This document shows positions 8,529 through 16,248 of a DNA stretch of 64,000 nucleotides, in pieces. The position numbers and the translations under genes were made by a program. Positions within the stretch are counted from its first letter, which is position 1, and each line of letters opens with the position of its first letter. The stretch lies in contig NZ_QDDJ01000009.1 of assembly GCF_003121625.1 (NCBI RefSeq), positions 124,001-188,000 of the forward strand, written 5' to 3'. Source of the stretch: Ornithinimicrobium cavernae (GTDB lineage Bacteria; Actinomycetota; Actinomycetes; Actinomycetales; Dermatophilaceae). The notes beneath the pieces are model-generated. The model ran no database searches. It saw nothing but the letters and a program-made list of their open reading frames with translations, and had not been told where the DNA came from.

Positions 8529-9545
8529 TCAGCTCGTGGACAGCAACCGGATCACTGCCCGCTCCAGCCTGGCCCGGACCCGCGGCCTGGTCAGGTCATC
8601 GGAGCCGACCCGGTCGATGGCGGCGGAGATCGTCCGCCCCGACTCCTGAGCGCTGACCACGCGGGGGTCGACGTACGAGCCCCGCGCCACAGCGGCCGTG
8701 TTGCCCAGGTCGTCGGCGACCCGGTCCATCACCTCACGCAGGATGCGCCGCCGCTCGGTGTCGGTCGCCGGCTCGTCGGCCCCTGCGAGATAGAGCGCGG
8801 CCCGGACGGTCGCCTGCCAGGTCCGCAGGTCCTTGACCGAGAACTCCTCCCCCGCCAGCGCCTTGAACCGGGCGTTCACGTCCTCCGCGTGCACCGTCCG
8901 CCAGTCACCACCGGCAGCCGGGCGGTAGCAGAACAGACGGTCCGACCCGGTGCGGGCGCGCCGCAGTGCCTTGACCAGCTCGGACAGGTCCCTGTCGTGC
9001 AGCGTCACGTCCCGCTCCTGCCCACCCTTGGCCACGAAGGTGAACCGGACCGCGTCGTGCCGCACCGAGACGTGCTGGCGCAGCAGGGTGGCGACGCCGT
9101 GGGTCTCGTGCTCCTCGGCATACGCCTCACCTCCCGTGCGGAACGCACCCGAGTCCAGCATCCGCAGGGTCCCGGCGAGGACCCGGTCGGAGGTCAGTCC
9201 GTGCGAGCGGAGGTCCCGGGTGATCTGTCGCCGCACGGACGGGAGGCGCCTGGCCAGGCCGACCACGCGCTCATACTTGGCGTCGGCCTGCTGCTGGGAC
9301 CACTGCGGGTGGTACAGGTACTGGCGGCGCCCCGCATCGTCGGTGCCGACGGCCTGGATGTGGCTCAGCTCGTCCGGGCTGATCCACACGTCGCGCCAGG
9401 CGGGCGGGACCGCGAGCGCCTCGATCCGCTCCCGCACGGCCGTGCCGACCGGTCGTCCGGTCGTCCCGGTGTAGGAGAACCCCCGGCCACGGCGGCGCCG
9501 CGTGATGCCGGGGGCGTCCAGGTCGGCGCGCCGCAGCCGGGGCAC
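8529..9545 (-). CDS. DNA topoisomerase IB, poxvirus/bacterial type, 338 aa
   Basis: Relaxes supercoils through a 3'-phosphotyrosyl intermediate. The bacterial TopIB N-terminal domain (VPPAWRDVWISPDELSHIQA, with GRRQYLYHPQW) is followed by the catalytic domain with FVAKGGQERDV, DLRTWQATVRAAL and the active-site Tyr in ARGSYVDPRV. The GTG at 9545 lies four bases after the stop of the SDR gene on the same strand; upstream sequence in this frame is a shadow of that gene. Non-essential TopIB genes like this are common in actinobacteria and often travel with stress genes, as here. Confidence 0.92.
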   Translation of the reverse strand: MPRLRRADLDAPGITRRRRGRGFSYTGTTGRPVGTAVRERIEALAVPPAWRDVWISPDELSHIQAVGTDDAGRRQYLYHPQWSQQQADAKYERVVGLARRLPSVRRQITRDLRSHGLTSDRVLAGTLRMLDSGAFRTGGEAYAEEHETHGVATLLRQHVSVRHDAVRFTFVAKGGQERDVTLHDRDLSELVKALRRARTGSDRLFCYRPAAGGDWRTVHAEDVNARFKALAGEEFSVKDLRTWQATVRAALYLAGADEPATDTERRRILREVMDRVADDLGNTAAVARGSYVDPRVVSAQESGRTISAAIDRVGSDDLTRPRVRARLERAVIRLLSTS

Positions 9546-9549
9546 GGGC

Positions 9550-10452
9550 CTAGAAGACCGGTTTGCCGCCGGTGACCCCGAGCACGGTGCCGGAGACGTA
9601 GCTGGCGTCGGAGGGAGAGGCGAGGAAGACGAAGGCCGGAGCGACCTCGGCGGGCTGCCCCGCCCGGCCCAGCGGCGTGTCGGCCCCGAACCCCTCGATG
9701 TTCTCGGCCGGCTTGGTGGCCGGCTGCAGGGGCGTCCAGATCGGCCCCGGCGCAACGGCATTGACCCGGATCCCGCGCTGCCCCAGCTCCGCCGCCAGGT
9801 TGACCGTGAAGTTGTTGATCGCGGCCTTGGTCGCCGCGTAGTCCAGCAGGCTCGGTGAGGGCTCGTAGGCCTGGATGGAGCTCACGTTGATGATGCTGGC
9901 GCCCTTCCCGAGGTGGGGCAGGGCTGCCCGGGTGAGCCACATGAGCGCATAGAGGTTGGTCTTGAACACGCGGTCGATGCGCTCGGAGCTCATCTCCTCC
10001 AGGCCCTGGTCACGCGCTCCCTGGACGCCCGCGTTGTTGACCAGGATGTCCAGGCCGCCGAGCTCCTTCACCGTGGTGTCGATGACCCGGTGACACGTGT
10101 CCTCCTGCATGATGTCGCCGGGGCACAGCACCGCGGTGCGGCCCGCCTTCCGGACCCACTCGGCGGTGCTCTCGGCGTCCTCCTGCTCCTCCTCAAGGTA
10201 GGACAGCGCGACGTCCGCCCCCTCCCGGGCGAAGGCGATCGCGACCGCGCGCCCGATCCCGGAGTCACCACCGGTCACCAGGGCGCGCAGCCCCTCCAGC
10301 TTCCCGGAGCCCCGGTAGGTCTCCTCGCCGTGGTCCGGCACCGGGTCCATCTGCTGCGTGCTGCCGGGCAGCTCCTGCTGCTGGGCGGGAAAACCACCCT
10401 TGGGTCCGGTGGGCATCTGCTCGGCCCGCTGTGCGACGGGAGACTCGGTCAT
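9550..10452 (-). CDS. SDR family oxidoreductase, general-stress/YghA-YdaD type, 300 aa
   Basis: Short-chain dehydrogenase with an N-terminal extension of about 50 residues rich in Gln and Pro before the Rossmann motif TGGDSGIGRAVA, then NNAG, the catalytic Ser in INVSSIQ, the YAATK active-site pair and the NAVAPGPI block. The extension and length match the YghA/YdaD/YhdF group, usually stress-induced and of unknown substrate. ATG 10452 is chosen because AGGAAGG lies just upstream. It is transcribed with topoisomerase IB and diverges from the MerR-type gene, whose dyad occupies the shared promoter region. Confidence 0.92.
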   Translation of the reverse strand: MTESPVAQRAEQMPTGPKGGFPAQQQELPGSTQQMDPVPDHGEETYRGSGKLEGLRALVTGGDSGIGRAVAIAFAREGADVALSYLEEEQEDAESTAEWVRKAGRTAVLCPGDIMQEDTCHRVIDTTVKELGGLDILVNNAGVQGARDQGLEEMSSERIDRVFKTNLYALMWLTRAALPHLGKGASIINVSSIQAYEPSPSLLDYAATKAAINNFTVNLAAELGQRGIRVNAVAPGPIWTPLQPATKPAENIEGFGADTPLGRAGQPAEVAPAFVFLASPSDASYVSGTVLGVTGGKPVF

Positions 10453-10536
10453 GGGTCCTTCCTCTCGGTGGGGGGACGATGCGCTCTCCACGCTAGGGCG
10501 GCCCCGGCGGTGCTGCCTGCCGGGAGCGCAGGTTGA

Positions 10537-10555
10537 CCCTCACCCTGGTTGAGGG
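10537..10555. promoter_or_regulatory. MerR-type operator dyad
   Basis: CCCTCA at 10537 and TGAGGG ending at 10555 form an inverted pair spaced seven bases, immediately after a TTGACC hexamer (10533-10538) that could be the -35 box. A dyad overlapping the promoter spacer is how MerR proteins act. It lies 15 bp before the start of the MerR-clamp gene and about 85 bp from the divergent SDR gene, so autoregulation and joint control are plausible. Confidence 0.6.
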
Positions 10556-10569
10556 CGCACAGTGGTGCC

Positions 10570-11622
10570 GTGACAGACCCACGCCCCGAGCACCGGCTCC
10601 TGCCCATCGGCGAGCTCTCCCGCGCCAGTGGGCTGACTGTCAGCGCCCTGCGCTTCTATGACCGGGAGGGGCTGCTGGTCCCCGCCGACGTCGACCCCCA
10701 CACCGGTTACCGGAGGTACTCCCCCGGCCAGGTCCGACTGGCGCGGCTGCTCGCGGGCATGCGCCGGGTCGGGATGCCGCTCGCCGAGATGGCGGCGGTG
10801 CTCGCCGCCCTGCCGGACGCCGAGGTCGCCCAGGACCTGCTGGGCGCGCACCTGCGTCGCCTGGAGGACGGGCTCGCCGACGCCCGTCGGGAGGTCGAAC
10901 GGCTGCGGGTCCTGCTGCCCGGGGGTCCACCGGGCACCTGGACCGCCGAGATCGCCACGGACGAGCTGGCCCGCGCCCTGGACTCGGTGCGTTATGCGGT
11001 GGGCACCGACCCCGACTTCCCGATGCTGCAGGGGGTGCTGCTGGAGCCGGTCGGGCAGGCGGTCCGCCTCGTGGCCACGGACCGCTACCGGCTCGCTCTC
11101 GCCGAGGCGAGGGGCACCGTGGTCGCCCCCGACCCGGCCGGTATGCCGTTGCTCGCCGTCGAGGACGTCGACCGGTTGCGCCGGGCGCTGTGGGAGCACG
11201 GGGAGGGCACGGTGCGGCTCGTCCTGCACCGCACCGGGTTCTCGGCGGAGCTGCCCGGCGGCGGCAACCTGACCGGCGAGTGCCTCGACCTGGACTTCCC
11301 CGACTACCGGAGGCTGCTGCACGAGCGCCCGGAGGCCGGAGCGAGCACCCGGCTCCCGGTCGCCGAGATCCTCGCCGGGCTGGCGGCGACCGGGCCCGGC
11401 GGTGACCCGCAGGACCGGGTCTCCCTCTCTCCCCGTGGCGTCTGCGGAGACGAGCAGGGGCTCCTGGTCGACCGCACCTTCCTCTGGGAGGCCGCGACGG
11501 CCACGGGCGAGGGCCACGCCGTCCTGCCGCTCGGGGACCAGATCGCGCCCCTGGCCTTCCACGGGCCCGACGACACCCTGCTCGCGCTCCTCATGCCCGT
11601 GCGACGGGAGGGGCGTCCGTGA
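10570..11622 (+). CDS. MerR-type DNA-binding domain fused to a DNA polymerase III beta-clamp-like domain, 350 aa
   Basis: Residues about 10-80 are a MerR winged helix (LLPIGELSRASGLTVSALRF, GYRRYSPGQV) with the following coiled helix. From about residue 125 the protein resembles a sliding-clamp domain: FPMLQGVLLEPVG, VRLVATDRYRLALAEA and DFPDYRRLL are close in pattern to DnaN. It cannot be the replicative clamp because only part of the ring is present. The clamp fold probably serves as a sensor or protein-contact module. GTG 10570 follows the MerR dyad. Its stop overlaps the next gene. Confidence 0.82.
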   Translation: MTDPRPEHRLLPIGELSRASGLTVSALRFYDREGLLVPADVDPHTGYRRYSPGQVRLARLLAGMRRVGMPLAEMAAVLAALPDAEVAQDLLGAHLRRLEDGLADARREVERLRVLLPGGPPGTWTAEIATDELARALDSVRYAVGTDPDFPMLQGVLLEPVGQAVRLVATDRYRLALAEARGTVVAPDPAGMPLLAVEDVDRLRRALWEHGEGTVRLVLHRTGFSAELPGGGNLTGECLDLDFPDYRRLLHERPEAGASTRLPVAEILAGLAATGPGGDPQDRVSLSPRGVCGDEQGLLVDRTFLWEAATATGEGHAVLPLGDQIAPLAFHGPDDTLLALLMPVRREGRP

Positions 11623-11906
11623 GCGTGCTCCTGCACCTGTGCCGCACCTGCCGGCACCGGGAGACCTCGCACCACGGTGGCGACCGTGGCTACACCGCGT
11701 GTCCCTGCTGCCGTGGCGCCGGCGACATCGACCCGGAGCCGTTGCTGGTGCAGACCTGGTCCTTCCCCCTCTGGGAGGTCGAGCCCCTCCACCGCCCGGG
11801 GGCGCAGTGGAACGCCGGCACCACCCACCGCCTCGAGCTGTGCGCCTGCGCACGGTGCGTCGAGCGGTTCGCCGAGCTGGAGGGCGACCTGCCACCGCAC
11901 GGGTGA
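11619..11906 (+). CDS. Small cysteine-rich, probably zinc-binding protein, 95 aa
   Basis: The GTG at 11619 overlaps the TGA of the MerR-clamp gene. The protein has CRTC, CPCC and CACARC motifs that could bind one or two zinc ions, and little hydrophobic core otherwise. I recognise no named family. Tight coupling to the MerR-clamp gene suggests a shared function; a small partner protein is a reasonable guess with no direct support. Confidence 0.7.
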   Translation: MSVLLHLCRTCRHRETSHHGGDRGYTACPCCRGAGDIDPEPLLVQTWSFPLWEVEPLHRPGAQWNAGTTHRLELCACARCVERFAELEGDLPPHG

Positions 11907-11928
11907 GCACGCGGCATACGGTGGCGTC

Positions 11929-12741
11929 ATGGACGAGGAGGAGCTGGCTCACCGCGCCCACACCGTGGCCCGCGTCCACAGCGACCTGCTCGCCGAGGCG
12001 CTCGGTGAGCGCCGGGTGCGGGCCGTGTGGCTCACCGGGTCGACGATGCTGCGCGACCTCACTCCCACCTCGGACATCGACACGGTGACCCTCACCGCGG
12101 GCGAGCTCGGGCCGGGCGACGCACCCGCGCTGCAGCACGTGCACGCCAGCCTGGTCGAGCGCTTCCCGGGGCTGGCCTACGACACGACCTATGTCGACAT
12201 CGCGTCCCTGGCCCGCCCACCGGAACCGGGACTCGTGGTGCGCCAGAGCCTGGACGGTCAGCTGATCCTGGACCAGCCCGGTGGCGAGATCCATCCCGTC
12301 ACCTGGTTCGTCCTGCCGGACGCGATCCGGGTCTTCGGCGACCACCCCGGCGACGTGGAGATCGCCGTGGACCGTGAGGCTGCCCGGGCTCACAGCCGCG
12401 AGAACCTGCGGGCCTACTGGCTGGGGTCCGTCGTGCACGGGATCCGCACGGCGCTGACCGACCGGGCACCTGAGGAGGCCCTCGAGCAGCCGGACACGGT
12501 GGTGTGGGCCGTCCTGGGCGCACCTCGGCTCGCGATGGTCCTGGACCCCGACGCGACCCACGCAGGGCCGATCCCGTCGAAGACCGAGGCCGGCCACTGG
12601 GTCATCGAGCACCACCCGGACTTTGCCGACCTGGCCACGCACGCGCTGGCCGCCCGGCGCGGGGGGCACGTCGACCTCACCGTCGGTGACGCCCTCCTGA
12701 CGGCCGACCTGGTCGAGCGGCTCGCCTCGACCGTCTCCTGA
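11929..12741 (+). CDS. Nucleotidyltransferase, aminoglycoside 3''-adenylyltransferase (AadA)-like, 270 aa
   Basis: The N-terminal nucleotidyltransferase motif is complete: Gly37-Ser38 followed by Asp49-x-Asp51 (TGSTM then TSDIDTV). The C-terminal half has the helical arrangement and the IPSKTEAGHWVIEHHP block reminiscent of the AadA C-terminal domain (G.I.SK..A..W). Enzymes of this group transfer AMP to small molecules such as streptomycin or spectinomycin, but many chromosomal members have no known substrate and resistance cannot be concluded. ATG 11929 lies 22 bp after the zinc-protein gene. Its stop lies inside the first unit of the downstream repeat array. Confidence 0.8.
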   Translation: MDEEELAHRAHTVARVHSDLLAEALGERRVRAVWLTGSTMLRDLTPTSDIDTVTLTAGELGPGDAPALQHVHASLVERFPGLAYDTTYVDIASLARPPEPGLVVRQSLDGQLILDQPGGEIHPVTWFVLPDAIRVFGDHPGDVEIAVDREAARAHSRENLRAYWLGSVVHGIRTALTDRAPEEALEQPDTVVWAVLGAPRLAMVLDPDATHAGPIPSKTEAGHWVIEHHPDFADLATHALAARRGGHVDLTVGDALLTADLVERLASTVS

Positions 12742-12828
12742 CCCGCAACAGTCAGCTCGCCTGACCCCAGCGCTCGGCTCACCTGACCCGCAGTGGTCAG
12801 CGCATCTGACCCGGAGTGGTCAGCTCAG
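12738..12828. repeat. Four tandem 22-23 bp hairpin repeats filling a convergent gene junction
   Basis: Units start at 12738, 12761, 12783 and 12806 and share the pattern CTGACCC-n-GTCAGC. Units three and four each contain a perfect inverted pair CTGACC...GGTCAG with a six-base loop; unit one has CTGAC...GTCAG; unit two is degenerate. The array contains the stop codons of both flanking convergent genes. It probably acts as a bidirectional transcription terminator, although no T-tract follows. Confidence 0.85.
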
Positions 12829-13019
12829 CGGTCGAAGCCCTGGCGGGCATCCGCCCACCAGGTCGCACCGCGACGCAGCGTCGCCACGCGGGTCGCCCGG
12901 TCCATCTCGGCCCAGGCCAGCCGCTCCCGCTGCGGAATAGTCAACCGGCCCGCGACCCACCAGGGCGCGAGCGAGCAGGCAGCCAGGGCCACCAGCAGGA
13001 AGAGTTGGGTCCACCACAT
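12825..13019 (-). CDS. Small single-pass membrane protein, 64 aa
   Basis: ATG 13019 starts a protein with a hydrophobic segment at residues 3-24 (MWWTQLFLLVALAACSLAPW) followed by a basic, helical tail ending in ATWWADARQGFDR. The Cys in LAAC is not in a convincing lipobox. It diverges from the LysR gene and ends inside the repeat array. No family recognised. It is short and lacks a strong ribosome site, so it could be a chance frame, though hydrophobicity and position favour a real gene. Confidence 0.5.
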   Translation of the reverse strand: MWWTQLFLLVALAACSLAPWWVAGRLTIPQRERLAWAEMDRATRVATLRRGATWWADARQGFDR

Positions 13020-13038
13020 AGGTCCAGCATGACCTCGA

Positions 13039-13084
13039 AAAACCGTCAGCACAAGCGATGTTTTCCGGTGGACTGTTCGGTTTT
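13039..13084. promoter_or_regulatory. AT-richer divergent promoter region with an inverted repeat before the LysR gene
   Basis: AAAACCG at 13039-13045 and CGGTTTT at 13078-13084 are perfect inverses in a clearly less GC-rich stretch between the small membrane gene and the LysR gene. LysR regulators usually bind such dyads to control themselves and a divergent neighbour. No precise box is proven. Confidence 0.4.
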
Positions 13085-13101
13085 GCCGTAGAGTCACGGG
13101 C

Positions 13102-13998
13102 GTGATCGACCCCCACAAGCTCCGGGTGTGGCGCGCGGTCGTGGCCAGCGGCTCCATCCAGGCCGCCGCCCGTCACCTCGGCTACACGCCCTCCACCATC
13201 AGCCAGCACGTCCAGCAGCTGCAGCGGGAGACCCGGCTCGTCCTGACCGAGCGGGTGGGCCGGGGCCTGCAGCCGACGGCGGCCGGGCTGACCCTGGCCA
13301 CGGAGGCCGAGCAGGTCCTCAACGCCCTGCAGCGGCTGAATGCCGTCGTCATCGACCTCCGGGAGGGTAGGGCACACGAGCTCGCCATCAGCTGCGCGGC
13401 GTCCGTCGCCCAGGAGTGGATTCCGACGATCGCACGGCGCCTGCAGGAGTCCCTGCCGGGGATCGTGCTGGCGGTCAACATCAACGAGCCGCACGAGGGC
13501 CCCGGTCGCCGCACCCCGGACATCATCGTCCGGAGCGTCCCCGTCCAGGACGAGCCGGCGCCCCCGGAGGGACACCAGCGCCACGAGCTGCGGGTCGAGG
13601 ACTTCGTCGTCGTCCTGCCGGTGGACTCACCACTCGCCGCTCAGGAGGTGGTGCGCCTCGGTGAGCTCGCCGACGCGCCGTGGATCGACAACCTCGTCTA
13701 CGAGGGGAACCCCACGATGGAGATCCTCCTGCGAGCCTGTGGTGCGGCCGGCTTTGCTCCCCGGTGGAGCGCGCGCTGCGACGACCACCGGGCCGCCTCG
13801 GGGCTGGTGGCCACGGGCATCGGCGTCACCGCCCTGCCGGCGCTGGCCGCGCGGCAGCTGCCCGCGGACACCGTCGCCCGCCGGCTCGTCGACCCCACTC
13901 CCCAGCGACGACTGGTTGCCTGGCAGCGCACGTCGACCGCCCACACGACCGCCTCCCGGCTCGCGCTGGGCGCCCTGCAGGACCTGGCCCTCGGCTAG
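13102..13998 (+). CDS. LysR family transcriptional regulator (ArgP/IciA-like), 298 aa
   Basis: N-terminal winged HTH: KLRVWRAVVASGSIQAAARH and LGYTPSTISQHVQQLQRET. The rest is a two-lobed effector domain with DFVVVLPVDSPLA and GVTALPALAARQLP. The HTH layout and length agree with LysR regulators, and the N-terminus is of the type found in actinobacterial ArgP-like proteins. The GTG at 13102 opens right after the AT-rich dyad region. The target is unknown; the only divergent neighbour is a 64-residue membrane protein. Confidence 0.9.
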   Translation: MIDPHKLRVWRAVVASGSIQAAARHLGYTPSTISQHVQQLQRETRLVLTERVGRGLQPTAAGLTLATEAEQVLNALQRLNAVVIDLREGRAHELAISCAASVAQEWIPTIARRLQESLPGIVLAVNINEPHEGPGRRTPDIIVRSVPVQDEPAPPEGHQRHELRVEDFVVVLPVDSPLAAQEVVRLGELADAPWIDNLVYEGNPTMEILLRACGAAGFAPRWSARCDDHRAASGLVATGIGVTALPALAARQLPADTVARRLVDPTPQRRLVAWQRTSTAHTTASRLALGALQDLALG

Positions 13999-14035
13999 CG
14001 TCTCCCGGCGACCAGCGCGGGACTAGGCTGGACAT

Positions 14036-14738
14036 ATGGTCGACCGAGGCACGATCCTCGCGAAGTTGGCGATGAGGGTGGGGCACGCCCCCGCCGACAC
14101 CCCCTTCGTGGAGCGTATGTGCCACGCGTGCCTGGACATCCTTGCCGTGGAGGGCGTCGCCCTGACCGTCGGCTACACCAGCGACCAGCGGGTCACCCTC
14201 TGCTCCACCGGCCCCACGGCGGCCCGGCTCGAGGACCTCCAGGAGGTGCTCGGCGAGGGCCCGGGCTGGGACGCCTCCCGGGAGGGGGGGCCGTGTCGCC
14301 GGACAGCTGCCCTCCGCGACGGGTCGCTGGCCGATGCTCAGCGAGGCGGTGCGCCGGCAGCTCGGCACCATCGAGGTGCTGTCGCTCCCGCTGAGCATGA
14401 GTGCTGACCCGATGGGCATCCTCACGGTCTACCGCCACCACCCGTTCCCCGACGACGAGCAGGAGGTGGCCCAGTTCGTCGCGGACGCCGTCGGCGCAGC
14501 GATCGTCCGGGACCACGAGACGAGTGAACAGTCGACCGAGCCCTGGCTGGCCCGGTCCCGGGTGCACATGGCGACCGGCATGGTCGTCGCCCAGCTCCGG
14601 GTGCCACCCGACGACGCCCTGGCCCTCATCCGTGCCTACGCCTTCGCCCACGACCAGAGCCTCGAGCACGTGGCGAGGGATATCGTCGAGCGACACATCC
14701 GACTCGACAGCGACGCAGAAGAAGGGGTGGATCCGTGA
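14036..14738 (+). pseudogene. GAF-ANTAR regulator interrupted by a +1 frameshift in a G7 tract
   Basis: Frame one from ATG 14036 encodes an N-terminal GAF-like domain (VERMCHACLDILAVEGVAL, DLQEVLGEGPGWDA) and then turns to nonsense after 14290. The adjacent frame continues the GAF domain (GQLPSATGRWPMLSEAVRR) and a C-terminal ANTAR RNA-binding helix bundle (ARSRVHMATGMVVAQLRV) to a TGA at 14738. Removing one G from the run at 14284-14290 restores a single 233-residue protein. It may be a true mutation, a phase-variable tract or a read error. It overlaps the intact paralogue that follows by four bases. Confidence 0.85.
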
Positions 14739-15442
14739 GTCCGACACCCAGACCGTCTCCTGCGCACGCCCTGGCCGCCGCGACGGCGGCCCTGGTGCAG
14801 CCCTACGACATCACCGACGTCCTCGCCGGCATGCTGCCCGAGGTGACAACGGCCCTGGGCGGCCGCGCCGCCGGCCTCCTGGTGCGCCAACCCGGCGGCG
14901 AGCTCGAGCTGCTCGCCTCCACCTCACACGCCGCCACGGAGATCGAGCTCTACCAGACCCAGTCCGACGAGGGCCCCTGTGTCGACTGCGTGCGCGCGCT
15001 CCGCCCGGTGGGCGCACACGGCAGGGACACGATGTGCTCCCGCTGGCCAGAGCTCGGTCCCGCCATGGTGGCCGCCGGCTACCTCGGGGTCCACGCTGAG
15101 CCGCTCCGCTGGCACGGGAGGGCCCTGGGCGGGCTGAATGTGTTCTTCCAGGACGAGCAGCCACTGCCCGAGGACACCCTGGCACTGGTGCGGGCCTTCG
15201 CCGACATCATGACGCTCGCGCTCGTGCAGACCCAGCAACCCAGCGACCGGGAGCTGGCGGCACACCTGCGGGAGGCCCTGGACTCACGCATCGTGATCGA
15301 GCACGCCAAGGGCGTGCTCATGCACGCCGAGGGGCTTGACCCGGAGACCGCCTACACGACGTTGCGGACCCGTGCCAACGACAAGGGAGTCGCGGTCACC
15401 GACCTGGCCCGGAAGCTGGTCTGGCGCGCTCAGACCCCGTAG
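14735..15442 (+). CDS. GAF and ANTAR domain protein, antitermination regulator, 235 aa
   Basis: GAF sensor domain at about residues 10-155 (DEGPCVDCVRAL and LGGLNVFF are typical) and an ANTAR domain at the C-terminus (REALDSRIVIEHAKGVLMHA then AYTTLRTRANDKG). ANTAR proteins bind paired RNA hairpins and prevent transcription termination, so this is likely a signal-responsive antiterminator. The GTG at 14735 overlaps the stop of the frameshifted paralogue, suggesting the two were made together. The gene end overlaps the convergent GNAT gene by 13 bp. Confidence 0.9.
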   Translation: MSPTPRPSPAHALAAATAALVQPYDITDVLAGMLPEVTTALGGRAAGLLVRQPGGELELLASTSHAATEIELYQTQSDEGPCVDCVRALRPVGAHGRDTMCSRWPELGPAMVAAGYLGVHAEPLRWHGRALGGLNVFFQDEQPLPEDTLALVRAFADIMTLALVQTQQPSDRELAAHLREALDSRIVIEHAKGVLMHAEGLDPETAYTTLRTRANDKGVAVTDLARKLVWRAQTP

Positions 15443-16224
15443 GTCGGCCCGGTCCGCGCTCCGCGCCGCGCGACGTCGCGTGTGTGGAAGGAGTGGTGGG
15501 TGCGGTAGCCCAGTGAGTGATAGAGCGCGATCGCTGCCTGGTTGTCGGTGTAGACGCCGAGGGTGCACACGCCGGCCAGGTCCATTGCCTGACGGGTCAG
15601 GTCAGACGTGAGCAGCCGACCGAGACCGCGTCCCCGGTGGGCGGGTGCGACGACGAGGCCGGACAGATGAGGGATGCCGGTGTCCAGCTCGTGCAGGGCC
15701 CCGATGCCGACCAGCTCATCGTGCTGATCCACGACCGCGCGCCAGAGCATGCTGAAGCCGCGACCAGGGAAGCCCTCGAAGTCGGGATTGTGCCGGCGCC
15801 CGAACTCCTGGAGCCGCACCGCGTCAGCGGTGTCGTCCAGCTCGACGACGTGCAGACCCTGCGGTGGGGGCGCCTGCTGTGGCGCGGTGCGTGTCGTCAG
15901 GAAGTCCCAGCGCCCGGAGCCCCTGGGCTCCAGACCCGTGGGAAGCCGCAGCTCGCGACCGTTCGCCGTCGAGAACCACTCGAGGGGCACGTCTGGCGCC
16001 GCCTCCAGGAGCGCCTGCAGCGCTTCGGACTCGGCGTCTGGAGGAGCGTTCGGACCGACGACCGCGGCGCCTCCCCAGTGACCGGTCGGCCGCCACCGGT
16101 GCAACGCCGCCCACCCGTGCTCACCCACGGCACCGACGGTGACTGTGCCGCAGGCCAGCTCCACGTACGCGTCGCCCTCCGCGGCACCGAGCAGTGCGGC
16201 ACGGTCGACGACGTGCCAGGTCAT
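15430..16224 (-). CDS. GNAT family N-acetyltransferase, 264 aa
   Basis: The C-terminal half has the acetyl-CoA binding signature HLSGLVVAPAHRGRGLGRLL and the following GVYTDNQAAIALYHSLGY, both classical for GNAT enzymes. The N-terminal half (residues 1-120) is a divergent, GNAT-like domain without a clear cofactor motif, giving the double-domain layout seen in several actinobacterial acetyltransferases. The substrate is unknown. It converges with and overlaps the GAF-ANTAR gene. Confidence 0.88.
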   Translation of the reverse strand: MTWHVVDRAALLGAAEGDAYVELACGTVTVGAVGEHGWAALHRWRPTGHWGGAAVVGPNAPPDAESEALQALLEAAPDVPLEWFSTANGRELRLPTGLEPRGSGRWDFLTTRTAPQQAPPPQGLHVVELDDTADAVRLQEFGRRHNPDFEGFPGRGFSMLWRAVVDQHDELVGIGALHELDTGIPHLSGLVVAPAHRGRGLGRLLTSDLTRQAMDLAGVCTLGVYTDNQAAIALYHSLGYRTHHSFHTRDVARRGARTGPTYGV

Positions 16225-16248
16225 GTGGGTGGGGTCACGGGAGACGGA

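Noticed and set aside
10540-12669. 709-codon minus-strand open frame
   Set aside because: Antisense to the MerR-clamp, zinc protein and nucleotidyltransferase genes; composition typical of shadows.
11929-12741. Calling the nucleotidyltransferase an aminoglycoside resistance gene
   Set aside because: Active-site motifs fit the fold but substrate residues cannot be judged by eye, and chromosomal members often have other roles.
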